Assembly (NCBI GenBank): GCA_015258065.1
Contig: JABZIZ010000023.1
Span: 1 to 31,848 of the forward strand
DNA from: Lachnospiraceae bacterium
Lineage (GTDB): Bacteria > Bacillota > Clostridia > Lachnospirales > Lachnospiraceae
DNA: 31,848 nt
Reading direction: 5' to 3'
The number at the start of each line of letters is the position of its first letter. Positions within the stretch are counted from its first letter, which is position 1. A program made the position numbers and the translations under genes. The notes under the pieces are model-generated. The model saw only the letters and a program-made list of their open reading frames with translations, was not told the origin of the DNA and ran no database searches. Shown here piece by piece: positions 23,595-30,518 of the stretch.

Positions 23595-24048
23595 CTTGCT
23601 CCGGCTCCTCGTTTGTTAGATTCTGCAAGAGCTATTGCCCTCTGACGCGCATCTCTTGCGCCTTAATTCTTCTAATGTCCGCCTGATCGAACCCGACCAT
23701 TTCCAAAAAAGTATCGGTTGATGCAAATTCTAAACGCTGTGATGATACCTTTACCGCCGCGTCTGTCGTTTCCGCAACGGTCGGCATTGCCGGATTTTTG
23801 AAATGGGCAATAACGTTTTTAGAATCATTCGGAAGCGCATCCGGCGTTATTCCTAGCTCAATCGCTTGCGCCATCTGCGCAATTGTATAAAGAGCGTCGC
23901 CGTTGCCGGCGTTCAACTGCTCCGCAAGGGCGATTAGCGTTTTACTCTGTGCAATCACGGCATCCGCCGACGATGGGTTTGCATCGTTTACAACGCAAGT
24001 ATCCATTACCGTTAGCCCCGTGGCGGCGGAAAACTGCGTTGCCAAAAT
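23045..24048. repeat. About 1-kb direct repeat, copy B
   Basis: This covers a portal 3' end plus the MuF 5' part and is nearly identical to 25150-26162. Right limit: GCGTTGCCAAAAT, after which the copies diverge. Left limit: just past the HANCxCEF codons, where the toxin-specific parts begin. Confidence 0.8.
23632..24048 (-). pseudogene. Duplicated portal protein C-terminus
   Basis: Reading ILATQFSAATGLTV through TDTFLEMVGFDQADIRRIKA to MRVRGQ, this is a second copy of the last third of the portal gene. It ends in TAG where the other copy has CAG (RGQ-stop versus RGQQLLENL). It has no portal N-terminus; upstream it joins the methyltransferase fragment. It serves as homologous flank rather than a gene. 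Confidence 0.75.
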
Positions 24049-24273
24049 AAAAGCGGTCAGCATTCAATTCTAACCGCTTTATTTCCCGTGTATTTTCCCA
24101 TCTGTCAATGATCACATCGATGTCTTTCGGGTCGAGCTCCAAGCAATTACCATTGGAACCTTGAACCCGAACTCCCGGATTGATTCTGCGACCTTATCAA
24201 CCGATGCATCATTGTGGCGCGGATTGTTCTTGTACGAGATCAGTTCTGATGTCTTTACATATTCGATCTGCAT
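24049..24273 (-). pseudogene. ParB-domain DNA methyltransferase with internal deletion
   Basis: ATG 24273 has AAAGGAGCAAA before it and encodes IEYVKTSELISYKNNPRHND and VAESIREFGFKVPMVI, the ParB-like N-terminus of phage DNA modification methylases. At about 24148 the DNA jumps, out of frame, to ELDPKDIDVIIDRWENTREI, the typical last helix of the methyltransferase domain. Some 300 catalytic residues are missing. It then joins the duplicated portal end at about 24050. Two deletion joints within 225 bp show how worn this cassette boundary is. Confidence 0.65.
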
Positions 24274-24296
24274 TTTGCTCCTTTATGGCATAATAA

Positions 24297-24320
24297 AAGC
24301 ACCGGATTTCTCCGATGCTT
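24297..24320 (-). terminator. Hairpin terminator
   Basis: On the minus strand AAGCATCGGA and TCCGGTGCTT pair (10 bp, one G-U) around GAAA, followed by TTATT. It lies between cassette C and the methyltransferase fragment. Confidence 0.65.
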
Positions 24321-24368
24321 TCTTCGTTGGCCATTGTCTTCTTCGGCTATCCCTAAGGCCCCTGGTGG

Positions 24369-24405
24369 AAAAAGATAGCCTTCCATGCATCCTTTAAAGG
24401 CTATC
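24369..24405 (-). terminator. Terminator closing immunity gene C
   Basis: GATAGCCTT and AAGGCTATC (9 bp) are followed on the minus strand by TTTTT. The stop codon of the immunity gene (24401-24403) is inside the stem. With 24297-24320 it makes a double terminator after cassette C. Confidence 0.75.
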
Positions 24406-24640
24406 CCCACATTACCATTTTCTCCCGCGGCAGACTTGCTCCGCTGCCGTTCAATGCTACTAGTGTTCTGACCGCATGGCTTATATGGTTCCTGCACCAT
24501 TCATACCCTTTCGGCAGCTTATACTCATAATCGCCACTTGATGTATCAAGTAATAATGATCCGGCTTCCGTGCTGTCTTCTGGATACACATCACAGCTAA
24601 TCATGTCTTCATTCTTTTTTATATTTTTTAATTCTATCAT
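24401..24640 (-). CDS. Putative immunity protein for MuF cassette C
   Basis: The 79-residue product (MIELKNIKKNEDMISCDVYP, then GDYEYKLPKGYEWCRNHISH) begins inside the last ten codons of MuF-C, overlapping by 32 nt, the same overlap as in cassette B. I have the impression that similar small proteins accompany the C-type toxin domain in other phages, but cannot verify it. It is intact even though its MuF gene is frameshifted, as expected if protection outlasts the toxin. Confidence 0.65.
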   Translation of the reverse strand: MIELKNIKKNEDMISCDVYPEDSTEAGSLLLDTSSGDYEYKLPKGYEWCRNHISHAVRTLVALNGSGASLPREKMVMWG

Positions 24641-25702
24641 AGTATTCTTCTGCTTCCTTGCCATAATTATACATCTTCGACGCTATTTTGTGTGCCTCTT
24701 TTTGAGTGTATCCCTTCTCTACTAGGCTCTTTTCCAGCAATTCATGCTTAATAAGTGTCAGATCATGTGGCTCTGCTTTTCCCTCTTGCAGTCTTCTCCA
24801 CGATTCAGCCATCATATAATCCGGATCAAACAGTTCCTTTTCCTCTCCTCTAAGATCATGTTTGTCCATGAAAATGTAATTTTTTACCGCCTGTATTTCT
24901 TCTTTTTCGTATCCGGTCGCGGCAGCTATCTTATTGACATCACTTGCCCTTTTTCTTATTTCTTCATAATAGCGAATAGCATGCTCTTCCGCAGCTTTCC
25001 CATTCGGATTTCTTGCTCCTGAAACCGCGCCAATTGTTTTCTCTGCATAGTTTTTCCTTCGCAAAGAATTTATCTTTTCTTTCGACGAGTCCCCCTCTGC
25101 AGCATCATATTCCTCTCGAAGCTTATCTGGTTCATACCCTGCTACATCCAGCTCCGACGTGAACCTAATTGCAAATTCGCATTGACAATTTGCATGTATG
25201 TGCTCCGCGTGATCTCCTGACGCTATTTCTTTGGTGGCTCTTTGCCAGCCGTTCGATGCAAGCATTAGACAGAAGGGACACGCGCCCCGGATGGAATCCA
25301 TGCGAATCCTGCGTGATCTCGTCTGGCGTTTTTCAACATCGTGTCCGACCCAACCTGCTTCACGAGCCTGGAAACGGAATCGCCAAGCAATTTCCCTTCC
25401 GGTGACTGCACCAGCACCCCGTTTACAGATTTCGCGACTTCCCCATAATCCGGAATGTCTGCGGGTTTCGCCGCGGGAACTCTCGCCCCTTGCAATCGCG
25501 CAATTGCATCATACATTTCGCACGCAAGTTCCCCCGAACCTTCGCCATATTTTTGCACAAGTGCCATTCCGTAATCTATTAACTTTTTCCGGTCATTAAG
25601 TCCGTTTCTTCCAGCAAATGCCAGCATCTCCCGTGCCGCTCTGGCGTTTATCATTGCCAGTGATGCCGTGTATGCTTTCCATTTTGTCGGTGCTATTTTC
25701 AT
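24609..25702 (-). pseudogene. MuF minor capsid protein C with toxin-like C-terminus, frameshifted
   Basis: The first part (25702 to about 25288) encodes KIAPTKWKAYTASLAMINAR to GFAWIPSG; the rest (CPFCLMLASNGW onward to 24609) is in another frame. Aligned with copy B, one base is missing near 25284-25289 (GCGCCCC here, GCGTCTCC in B). The unique C-terminus includes VNKIAAATGYEKEEIQAVKN, FDPDYMMAESWRRL, HDLTLIKHELLEK and KEAHKIASKMYNYGK. I have met this domain at the ends of phage minor capsid proteins and secreted polymorphic toxins; the activity is not known to me. The shift could be decay, a sequencing error, or slippage in the C-run. Confidence 0.75.
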
Positions 25703-26162
25703 CCCCATGTGGTTCCGTTCCCTCAACCGTTAGATTCTCTAAGAGCTGCTGCCCTCTAATTCGCATCTCCTGCGCTTTAATTCTTCGGATGTCCGCCTGA
25801 TCGAAACCGACCATCTCCAAAAAAGTATCGGTTGATGCAAATTCCGTACGCTGTGACGACACTTTTACGGCAGCGTCCGTCGTTTCCGTAACGGTTGGCA
25901 TTGCCGGATTTTTGAAATGTGCAATAACGTTTTTAGAGTCGTCCGGAAGCACATCCGGCGTTGTCCCTAGTTCGATCGCTTGTGCCATCTGCGCAATCGT
26001 ATAAAGAGAATCACCGTTACCGGCGTTCAACTGCTCCGCAAGGGCGATTAGCGTTTGACTCTGTGCAATCACGGCATCCGCCGACGATGGGTTTGCATCG
26101 TTTACAACGCCCGTATCCGTTACCGTTAGCCCCGTAGCAGCGGAAAACTGCGTTGCCAAAAT
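25150..26162. repeat. About 1-kb direct repeat, copy C (in full portal gene)
   Basis: Partner of 23045-24048 in the same orientation. Recombination between the two would delete the DNA between them and exchange the MuF C-terminal module while leaving the portal gene whole. Confidence 0.8.
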
Positions 26163-27101
26163 CCGAATCATCTCCACGTGAGGAGATAGAGAACCTTGCT
26201 GGAACTGTCCAACCGTCGGATTCCCGTTTGTGTCGGGGGTTTGGGTGCTTGCCAAAAGCGACCCGACGTATTGTTTGAATTTGTCCCCCGTGATGATGTC
26301 ATACTGTTCATCGGAAACGCCCAAGATGTATTTTTGCGGAGATGTTGCAAACTCCAGCCCTATGGTTGCATTTGCCAGCGTTCGGACATAACCTTGTATC
26401 AGTTTTCTAACATATCCTTTAATTCGACTCTGCCCAAACGGTTTATCACTGGATGCGTTCCAGATCATCGGCTCCATGAGTGGACGCCCGAATTTATGCG
26501 GGAACCGCTCCGCCGTCCAGTGTCCGCCCTCTCTTGATAACTCCCATGTGTCAGTTTCGGTATACAAATTTGCAAACATAGGAGCCCAGTTAATATCGCT
26601 TTCGTCCTGCATTGCATCCTGAAAAGCAAAACCGCAATCAATCCGCCCTTTCTCATTGCTCCATGCTCCCGCCGCGCATTGCGGCGAATAAAAGCGAATC
26701 ACCGAACCGCCTTTCTCTCCGAAGACACATGCAAACGTTGCGCCGTAAAGCAATTCATCCCGACAGGCTTTTTGATATTCAGCGATTAGACGATTCCTTT
26801 TTGCAATCTCTGTCATCGTGTCCGCTTCTGCTCCGTTCTCGGCAACAAATCCATCAAACATAGATCGTGATGCCAACACATCAACCGCTTTTGCTCCCCA
26901 CGAACAGCCAACATCCAGTTTCGACATGTTTCTAGGCAGAGCAATTCCAAGGTTTACTTCTGCTAGGCTAATATGTCCGTTGTAATACCGCTGTTTGCAG
27001 GCGTTTTTTAGCCTGTGATAGCTGTAAATCCTAACAAGGTTATTTAGTTGCTTTTGTTCGGTTTCCGGCAGTCCTTCGACTGCGCCAAAACTCAATGTCA
27101 T
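25596..27101 (-). CDS. Phage portal protein
   Basis: The 501-residue product is a portal protein of the type in Clostridia siphophages. It forms the dodecameric DNA channel at the capsid vertex. Features include KNACKQRYYNGHISLAEVNL at the start, YQKACRDELLYGATFACVFG, KLIQGYVRTLANATIGLEFA and the C-terminal helices with FDQADIRRIKAQEMR. It starts 5 nt after the terL stop. The C-terminus runs 107 nt into the MuF-C gene; in copy B the ancestral end would have come earlier, so the last 30 residues are probably not conserved. The segment 26256-26287 matches a CRISPR spacer in this window. Confidence 0.8.
   Translation of the reverse strand: MTLSFGAVEGLPETEQKQLNNLVRIYSYHRLKNACKQRYYNGHISLAEVNLGIALPRNMSKLDVGCSWGAKAVDVLASRSMFDGFVAENGAEADTMTEIAKRNRLIAEYQKACRDELLYGATFACVFGEKGGSVIRFYSPQCAAGAWSNEKGRIDCGFAFQDAMQDESDINWAPMFANLYTETDTWELSREGGHWTAERFPHKFGRPLMEPMIWNASSDKPFGQSRIKGYVRKLIQGYVRTLANATIGLEFATSPQKYILGVSDEQYDIITGDKFKQYVGSLLASTQTPDTNGNPTVGQFQQGSLSPHVEMIRILATQFSAATGLTVTDTGVVNDANPSSADAVIAQSQTLIALAEQLNAGNGDSLYTIAQMAQAIELGTTPDVLPDDSKNVIAHFKNPAMPTVTETTDAAVKVSSQRTEFASTDTFLEMVGFDQADIRRIKAQEMRIRGQQLLENLTVEGTEPHGDENSTDKMESIHGITGNDKRQSGTGDAGICWKKRT
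26256..26287 (+). other. Protospacer match in portal gene to a local CRISPR spacer
   Basis: The spacer at 31528-31559, read on its minus strand, equals this plus-strand segment at 30 of 32 positions, including an uninterrupted GACCCGACGTATTGTTTGAA and beyond. Mismatches are at spacer positions 1 and 4. Both are third-codon changes in the portal frame (Leu CTT/CTA, Ser TCG/TCA). The three bases before the protospacer are CAA. Confidence 0.85.
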
Positions 27102-27105
27102 ACAC

Positions 27106-28566
27106 TCACCCTATCCGCATTTTTTTGTTCGGATTTCTCTTCGATGTTCGACAGCCCCAGAGTGCAAGCGCTGCCGCTTCTACCGGTGCAGGATTGTCAC
27201 CGCCAAACCCAAAACCACCAGAGATTGGACGCTTTACAGAGCTTGTTGCGCTGTCGTTAAGGTCTTCTTGTGCAAGCACTTCTGCACCCTGTGACAGCGG
27301 TGCGCCGTACCATGTGACGGTTCCTTCGTTGATCTCTGTAATTAACTGTGTCGCCGATGCAATCACGTCTCTAGTTGTTGGGCGAATAACAGACCCTTTC
27401 GCCTTCCACGTGTCGCAAATTCGCTCGCAAAGGATATCAACCCCATTGCACCCATCGATCACCACGCAACTAGCCATGCCATATCTCTCATTCAGCCAAT
27501 CCGCAAGCCATCTAATACCGTGACTGGTTGGCTTTCTTTCGATCATCTCAATTCTTGCTGGTTGATCTTCCGGACAAACCGCCCCGCAAAGAACCACTTC
27601 GGCACCGTCCGGCGTGAACTTAATCCCGTAAGCGGTTTTGCCTTCCGGTTTTTTATCAAGCGACTTACATTTTTCCCAGGCTTCCGAATCAATAGCCTTG
27701 TCGGTCTGCTCCGTGATCACAGGCGACCACCATCCAAGGCGTTCTCTTGCAAATCCGTCACGGCTAAGCATGCGTTGCTCGTTCTCTGTGAAATCTTCGG
27801 ACAGGTGAATCCCTAACGCCGGATTCGTCATATACCACAAGTTCCGATCTGTGACATCGATTTCGTCAATACTGTCCGCTTCAACCGACCATTCATGCCA
27901 TGCGTCAAATCTGCCAGGGTCTTCAAGGCACGCCTTTCGGAATCTCCTAAAAACCACGCCCGGACATGTCGGGTATGGCGGTGTTCCGGTGTAAATTACC
28001 TGCCTTGTTCCGGTTGCAGACGCTGCCAGTGTCGGCATAAGCGCTTCTACCTGTTCATCGGTAAGTTCCTGTGCTTCGTCATAGACTACCAGAGACACGC
28101 CTGCGAATCCTCTTGCAGCCTGTCTTGATCTTGCCGAATACCGAATTTCTCCGCCGTTCGTTAATACAATCGCTTCTTCGCCGTTTGTGTATCGAATGGT
28201 TGACACGAGTTCTTCAGCGTCCGGATGCCGATCGTCTGTGAACATGGCAACCAGTCTTCTGAATGATTCTTTTTCTGTCTTTACTTGATGCGCCGTGTGT
28301 AAGATTTTTTCGCCGTTGATTACCAGCCCGAAAAACTCACGTGCTTCTAAACATGTGTTTTTTCCGTTCTGTCTCGGCATCGCCAGCCCTGCGGCTGTTG
28401 CGGTATATTTGCCAGCCTTGCTTTTTCCAAGCCAACAATCTATTACACTTTGTTGCCACTCATCCAGTTTATCCCCATATTCCGCCATAAGAAGCCCCGC
28501 ATCTGCTCCGTCCGTTAGCGCCCTTTTGGGTTCGATCTTTAACCGTGGCTCCTGTGACCCTCTCAT
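27106..28566 (-). CDS. terL: Terminase large subunit
   Basis: The 486-residue packaging motor has a Walker A-like PRQNGKNTCLEAR (about 64-76), Walker B VVYDEAQEL, a TGTPP coupling motif, and a C-terminal RNase H-like nuclease region with VVIDGCNGVDILCERI. It cuts concatemers and pumps DNA into the procapsid through the portal. Start ATG overlaps the terS stop by 4 nt. All motifs are intact. Confidence 0.88.
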   Translation of the reverse strand: MRGSQEPRLKIEPKRALTDGADAGLLMAEYGDKLDEWQQSVIDCWLGKSKAGKYTATAAGLAMPRQNGKNTCLEAREFFGLVINGEKILHTAHQVKTEKESFRRLVAMFTDDRHPDAEELVSTIRYTNGEEAIVLTNGGEIRYSARSRQAARGFAGVSLVVYDEAQELTDEQVEALMPTLAASATGTRQVIYTGTPPYPTCPGVVFRRFRKACLEDPGRFDAWHEWSVEADSIDEIDVTDRNLWYMTNPALGIHLSEDFTENEQRMLSRDGFARERLGWWSPVITEQTDKAIDSEAWEKCKSLDKKPEGKTAYGIKFTPDGAEVVLCGAVCPEDQPARIEMIERKPTSHGIRWLADWLNERYGMASCVVIDGCNGVDILCERICDTWKAKGSVIRPTTRDVIASATQLITEINEGTVTWYGAPLSQGAEVLAQEDLNDSATSSVKRPISGGFGFGGDNPAPVEAAALALWGCRTSKRNPNKKMRIG

Positions 28567-29003
28567 GCCTCTTTCCTGCTGCGTACCAGTTGAATTACCG
28601 ATGTCGGTCGAAGCTTTTCACTCTTTGCATCTTTCTGTGCCCCAACCGTTCCCATGATCTGCGTCATACCAAGGATGTAAGATTTCCACAAGGATTCGTA
28701 ACCTTGAAAGTGTGGGTTCTGCCTGATTCCTTTCTGCCCGCCCCCATTGTCGTAAGGGATTGCCACGTCCGATGTGGCGATTGCGTCCGAGGCTTCTTCC
28801 AGCTTTACGCACATCCATGCGACGTTTTCAATCGTCGGAAGAAGCAATTTAATTCTATCTTCATCCACCCCAAGCGCCTTAATTAGCTTTTTCAGCCGAT
28901 TAACCTCTTTGCGCTTTCTCGTGTCTAATTCTTTTTTTCCATTCTGCTTTTCCCACCCTTCAACCATGATACCCTTCGGGGGTAAATCGGCGCTGGACGG
29001 CAT
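28563..29003 (-). CDS. terS: Terminase small subunit
   Basis: The product (146 residues from this start) contains GWEKQNGKKELDTRKRKEVN, DEDRIKLLLPTIENVAWMCV, DNGGGQKGIRQNPHFQGYES and YILGMTQIMG, the pattern of small terminases that recognise the packaging site next to the large subunit. Start choice is uncertain: ATG 29003 gives the usual LPPKG lead-in but no ribosome site, ATG 28967 has AAGGG at close spacing, and GTG 29033 lies in a hairpin loop. Confidence 0.75.
   Translation of the reverse strand: MPSSADLPPKGIMVEGWEKQNGKKELDTRKRKEVNRLKKLIKALGVDEDRIKLLLPTIENVAWMCVKLEEASDAIATSDVAIPYDNGGGQKGIRQNPHFQGYESLWKSYILGMTQIMGTVGAQKDAKSEKLRPTSVIQLVRSRKEA
28970..28984. repeat. 15-bp motif TACCCCCGAAGGGTA (minus-strand reading)
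   Basis: An imperfect palindrome over the possible internal terS start. It recurs with one change at 29439-29453 and in half at 29540-29554, and these copies flank the HNH gene and terS. Confidence 0.6.
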
Positions 29004-29024
29004 GGGGTTGCCAGGTAGGGAGTA

Positions 29025-29039
29025 GGGGGACACTCCCCC
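29025..29039. repeat. GGGGGA-CAC-TCCCCC hairpin upstream of terS
   Basis: A six-pair G/C stem with a 3-nt loop just before terS, with no T-tract after it. It may be part of a packaging site or a translation control hairpin. Confidence 0.5.
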
Positions 29040-29077
29040 ACGTCCTCACCATGTTTTCTTTTTTCTCCCCTTGACGC

Positions 29078-29421
29078 CTACCATGTGCCGCTTACATGTA
29101 CCGTGCCGTTTATTTTTTTTCCAAAATCGAAATTCACCTTGTTGCTCTTTACGGAGTTGCAATAATAATGCGCTGCCTGTAAATTATCGAAGTCCTCTGC
29201 AGCTTCCCTTGCCTAATGATAGCCAAACTCTCGCCATCTGCTTACTGGTTTGATCTCATCGATCACAAACGAAAGTGGATGTGCTGGACTACTCGGCTCG
29301 TCGTAGTGTATCGGTCCAAGCTTCCCCTTACATATCCCGCAAGGTGCTCCGGCTGCTCTGAATCTCGCTCTATATTTTTCCGTAATGTTCCGTTCTGTGT
29401 ACGTGGGTTTGTTCCCCCCAT
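29078..29421 (-). pseudogene. HNH endonuclease, broken by frameshift and amber codon
   Basis: The coding frame carries PTYTERNITEKYRARFRAAG, CGICKGKLGPIHYDEP (first Cys pair), HPLSFVIDEIKPVSRW and DNLQAAHYYCNSVKSNK, a complete phage HNH domain of the sort encoded before terS and often needed for packaging-site cleavage. Two lesions are seen. A TAG at 29213-29215 interrupts the frame between FGYH and AREAAEDF. The only ATG with a ribosome site (29421, AGGAG before it) is out of frame, because the following G-tract has six Gs where seven would be needed. Either alone would prevent normal synthesis. Confidence 0.7.
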
Positions 29422-29438
29422 CTGTTTTTTCTCCTGTG

Positions 29439-29453
29439 TACCCCCGTAGGGTA
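29439..29453. repeat. 15-bp motif TACCCCCGTAGGGTA
   Basis: Second copy of the terS-side motif, 14 of 15 identical to the minus-strand reading of 28970-28984, placed just upstream of the HNH start. It is followed on the plus strand by six Ts, so a weak hairpin terminator is an alternative reading. Confidence 0.55.
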
Positions 29454-29539
29454 TTTTTTCTATTAAGCACCCCACGTGATCACAGATGCTGCACCCTACA
29501 CCATCGAGAGTACTTTTTGTAAGCGTATCTGTCCCACCA

Positions 29540-29554
29540 TACCCCCGGGGGAGT
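29540..29554. repeat. Half copy of the motif, TACCCCCGGGGGAGT
   Basis: The first eight bases match the motif; the second half forms a CCCCCGGGGG palindrome. It lies in the 29471-29681 gap, where I see only short unsupported frames. Confidence 0.4.
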
Positions 29555-29681
29555 GTTTTTACAGCGCCTTCACTAGCGCTTTTTCTCTGTCTGAGAGTTC
29601 AATTTGTGCGCTTGTGTGGACCCTTCTATCCTTACAGTTTTGTAATCTCCGATCTTTCCCATTGGTCACTTGCCTTACACG

Positions 29682-29708
29682 AAAAAGGCAGAGCCGTTCA
29701 GCTCTGCC
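29682..29708 (-). terminator. Intrinsic terminator after the ribbon-helix-helix gene
   Basis: GGCAGAGC and GCTCTGCC (8 bp) close a 6-nt loop and are followed on the minus strand by TTTTT. It is 7 nt past the stop of the gene at 29715. Confidence 0.85.
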
Positions 29709-29714
29709 CACAAT

Positions 29715-29924
29715 TTACACGATACTATAATACCACATTTGTTTGTCCCCTGAGTGACGCATTTCCGCTATAAACTGTTCCATCAGCTTTACAATCTGTC
29801 CGGATTGAGACACTCCGGCAGTCTCGCAAGCGGTCTTGAATTCATCAGCGGTCTTCTGGTACATCCGAAAGCCTTTTGTAATATACCCATTCTTCTTGTC
29901 CCATCTGTCTTGTGGTCTAGTCAT
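29715..29924 (-). CDS. Small ribbon-helix-helix (Arc-like) phage regulator
   Basis: The 69-residue product has a basic start (MTRPQDRWDKKNGYITKGFR), a short beta strand, then FKTACETAGVSQSGQIVKLM, which fits the strand-helix-helix DNA-binding fold of Arc/MetJ-type proteins. ATG 29924 overlaps the stop of the upstream small membrane gene and is followed by a strong terminator, so the two small genes form one unit. A repressor role for the phage is likely but not shown. Confidence 0.6.
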   Translation of the reverse strand: MTRPQDRWDKKNGYITKGFRMYQKTADEFKTACETAGVSQSGQIVKLMEQFIAEMRHSGDKQMWYYSIV

Positions 29925-30060
29925 TGCGCCACCTCTTGACCGCATCCACCAGACCATATCCCCCCGCAATTAAAAGAGCGATATTTAGCGGAATACTGTC
30001 GCTTGCGACTTGAAAGATAACCGCCAATGCTAGAAGTGAATAAAATGTTTTTCTTTTCAT
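29917..30060 (-). CDS. Small membrane protein (47 aa)
   Basis: MKRKTFYSLLALAVIFQVAS and IPLNIALLIAGGYGLVDAVK give two hydrophobic helices with a basic start and end, a hairpin membrane peptide. Its stop overlaps the start of the regulator at 29924 (ATGACTAG). Function unknown; phage-type position. Confidence 0.5.
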   Translation of the reverse strand: MKRKTFYSLLALAVIFQVASDSIPLNIALLIAGGYGLVDAVKRWRND

Positions 30061-30111
30061 GGTCTTTTCGATGAGTTATAATAGCAACTAAGGGGGGAGA
30101 GGCTTTCGCCT

Positions 30112-30225
30112 CTACCTTAGAGCCTGTATTAGGTCTGCTATTGCTTGAATGACTGCTCCCGTTGCAATCACGATCTGCAATGCAAACTTGATACGGCTCT
30201 TTTTTGCCTTTTGCTCGTCTCTTAT
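30112..30225 (-). CDS. Possible small phage membrane peptide without a normal start
   Basis: The frame RDEQKAKKSRIKFALQIVIA continues TGAVIQAIADLIQALR and stops at 30112. This is a basic head plus one helix, as in small holin-like phage peptides. AAAGGAG lies just before it, but the codon at the right place is ATA, so either a start codon mutation or a non-standard start is implied. Confidence 0.3.
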   Translation of the reverse strand: MRDEQKAKKSRIKFALQIVIATGAVIQAIADLIQALR

Positions 30226-30290
30226 CTCCTTTCTATTTAATATATCACAAGTTATCCCGTATTTCAGCCCATATCATTTCTTCTCCTATT

Positions 30291-30518
30291 TCATCGCATC
30301 ATCGCATATTTCTTCACCATACCTTCTGCAAACGCCCTTTTGTCTCTCCGTTCTGCACGGGAAATCAGGATGTTTCCGCCATGTCCGGTGCCACAGGCAC
30401 CTATACCACGTCCTTGTCGCACCGGATGCGTCTTTTTTCTCTTTTCAAACGAAAGGATGGATGTATTTTGTAAGTCAAAAAGTCTGCCGCACTGACTGCA
30501 TTTGAAGCGACGGATCAT
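30291..30518 (-). CDS. Possible zinc-ribbon phage protein, 5' end at IS joint
   Basis: The product starts MIRRFKCSQCGRLFDL (CxxC) and contains ACGTGHGGNILISRAERRDK with further Cys/His. This resembles small zinc-ribbon proteins near phage replication or lysis genes. There is no ribosome site, and the first 14 codons overlap the istB fragment in antisense, so the true gene start may have been replaced by the insertion element. Confidence 0.35.
   Translation of the reverse strand: MIRRFKCSQCGRLFDLQNTSILSFEKRKKTHPVRQGRGIGACGTGHGGNILISRAERRDKRAFAEGMVKKYAMMR

Noticed and set aside
25618..28886. Plus-strand frames across portal, terL and terS
   Set aside because: They are antisense to genes with intact motifs and show no homology or ribosome sites.
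23632..29215. Recoding of TAG as glutamine in the prophage
   Set aside because: Only two suspicious TAG codons were found, both in genes that are otherwise damaged, while terL, portal and MuF-B read normally. Decay explains it better.
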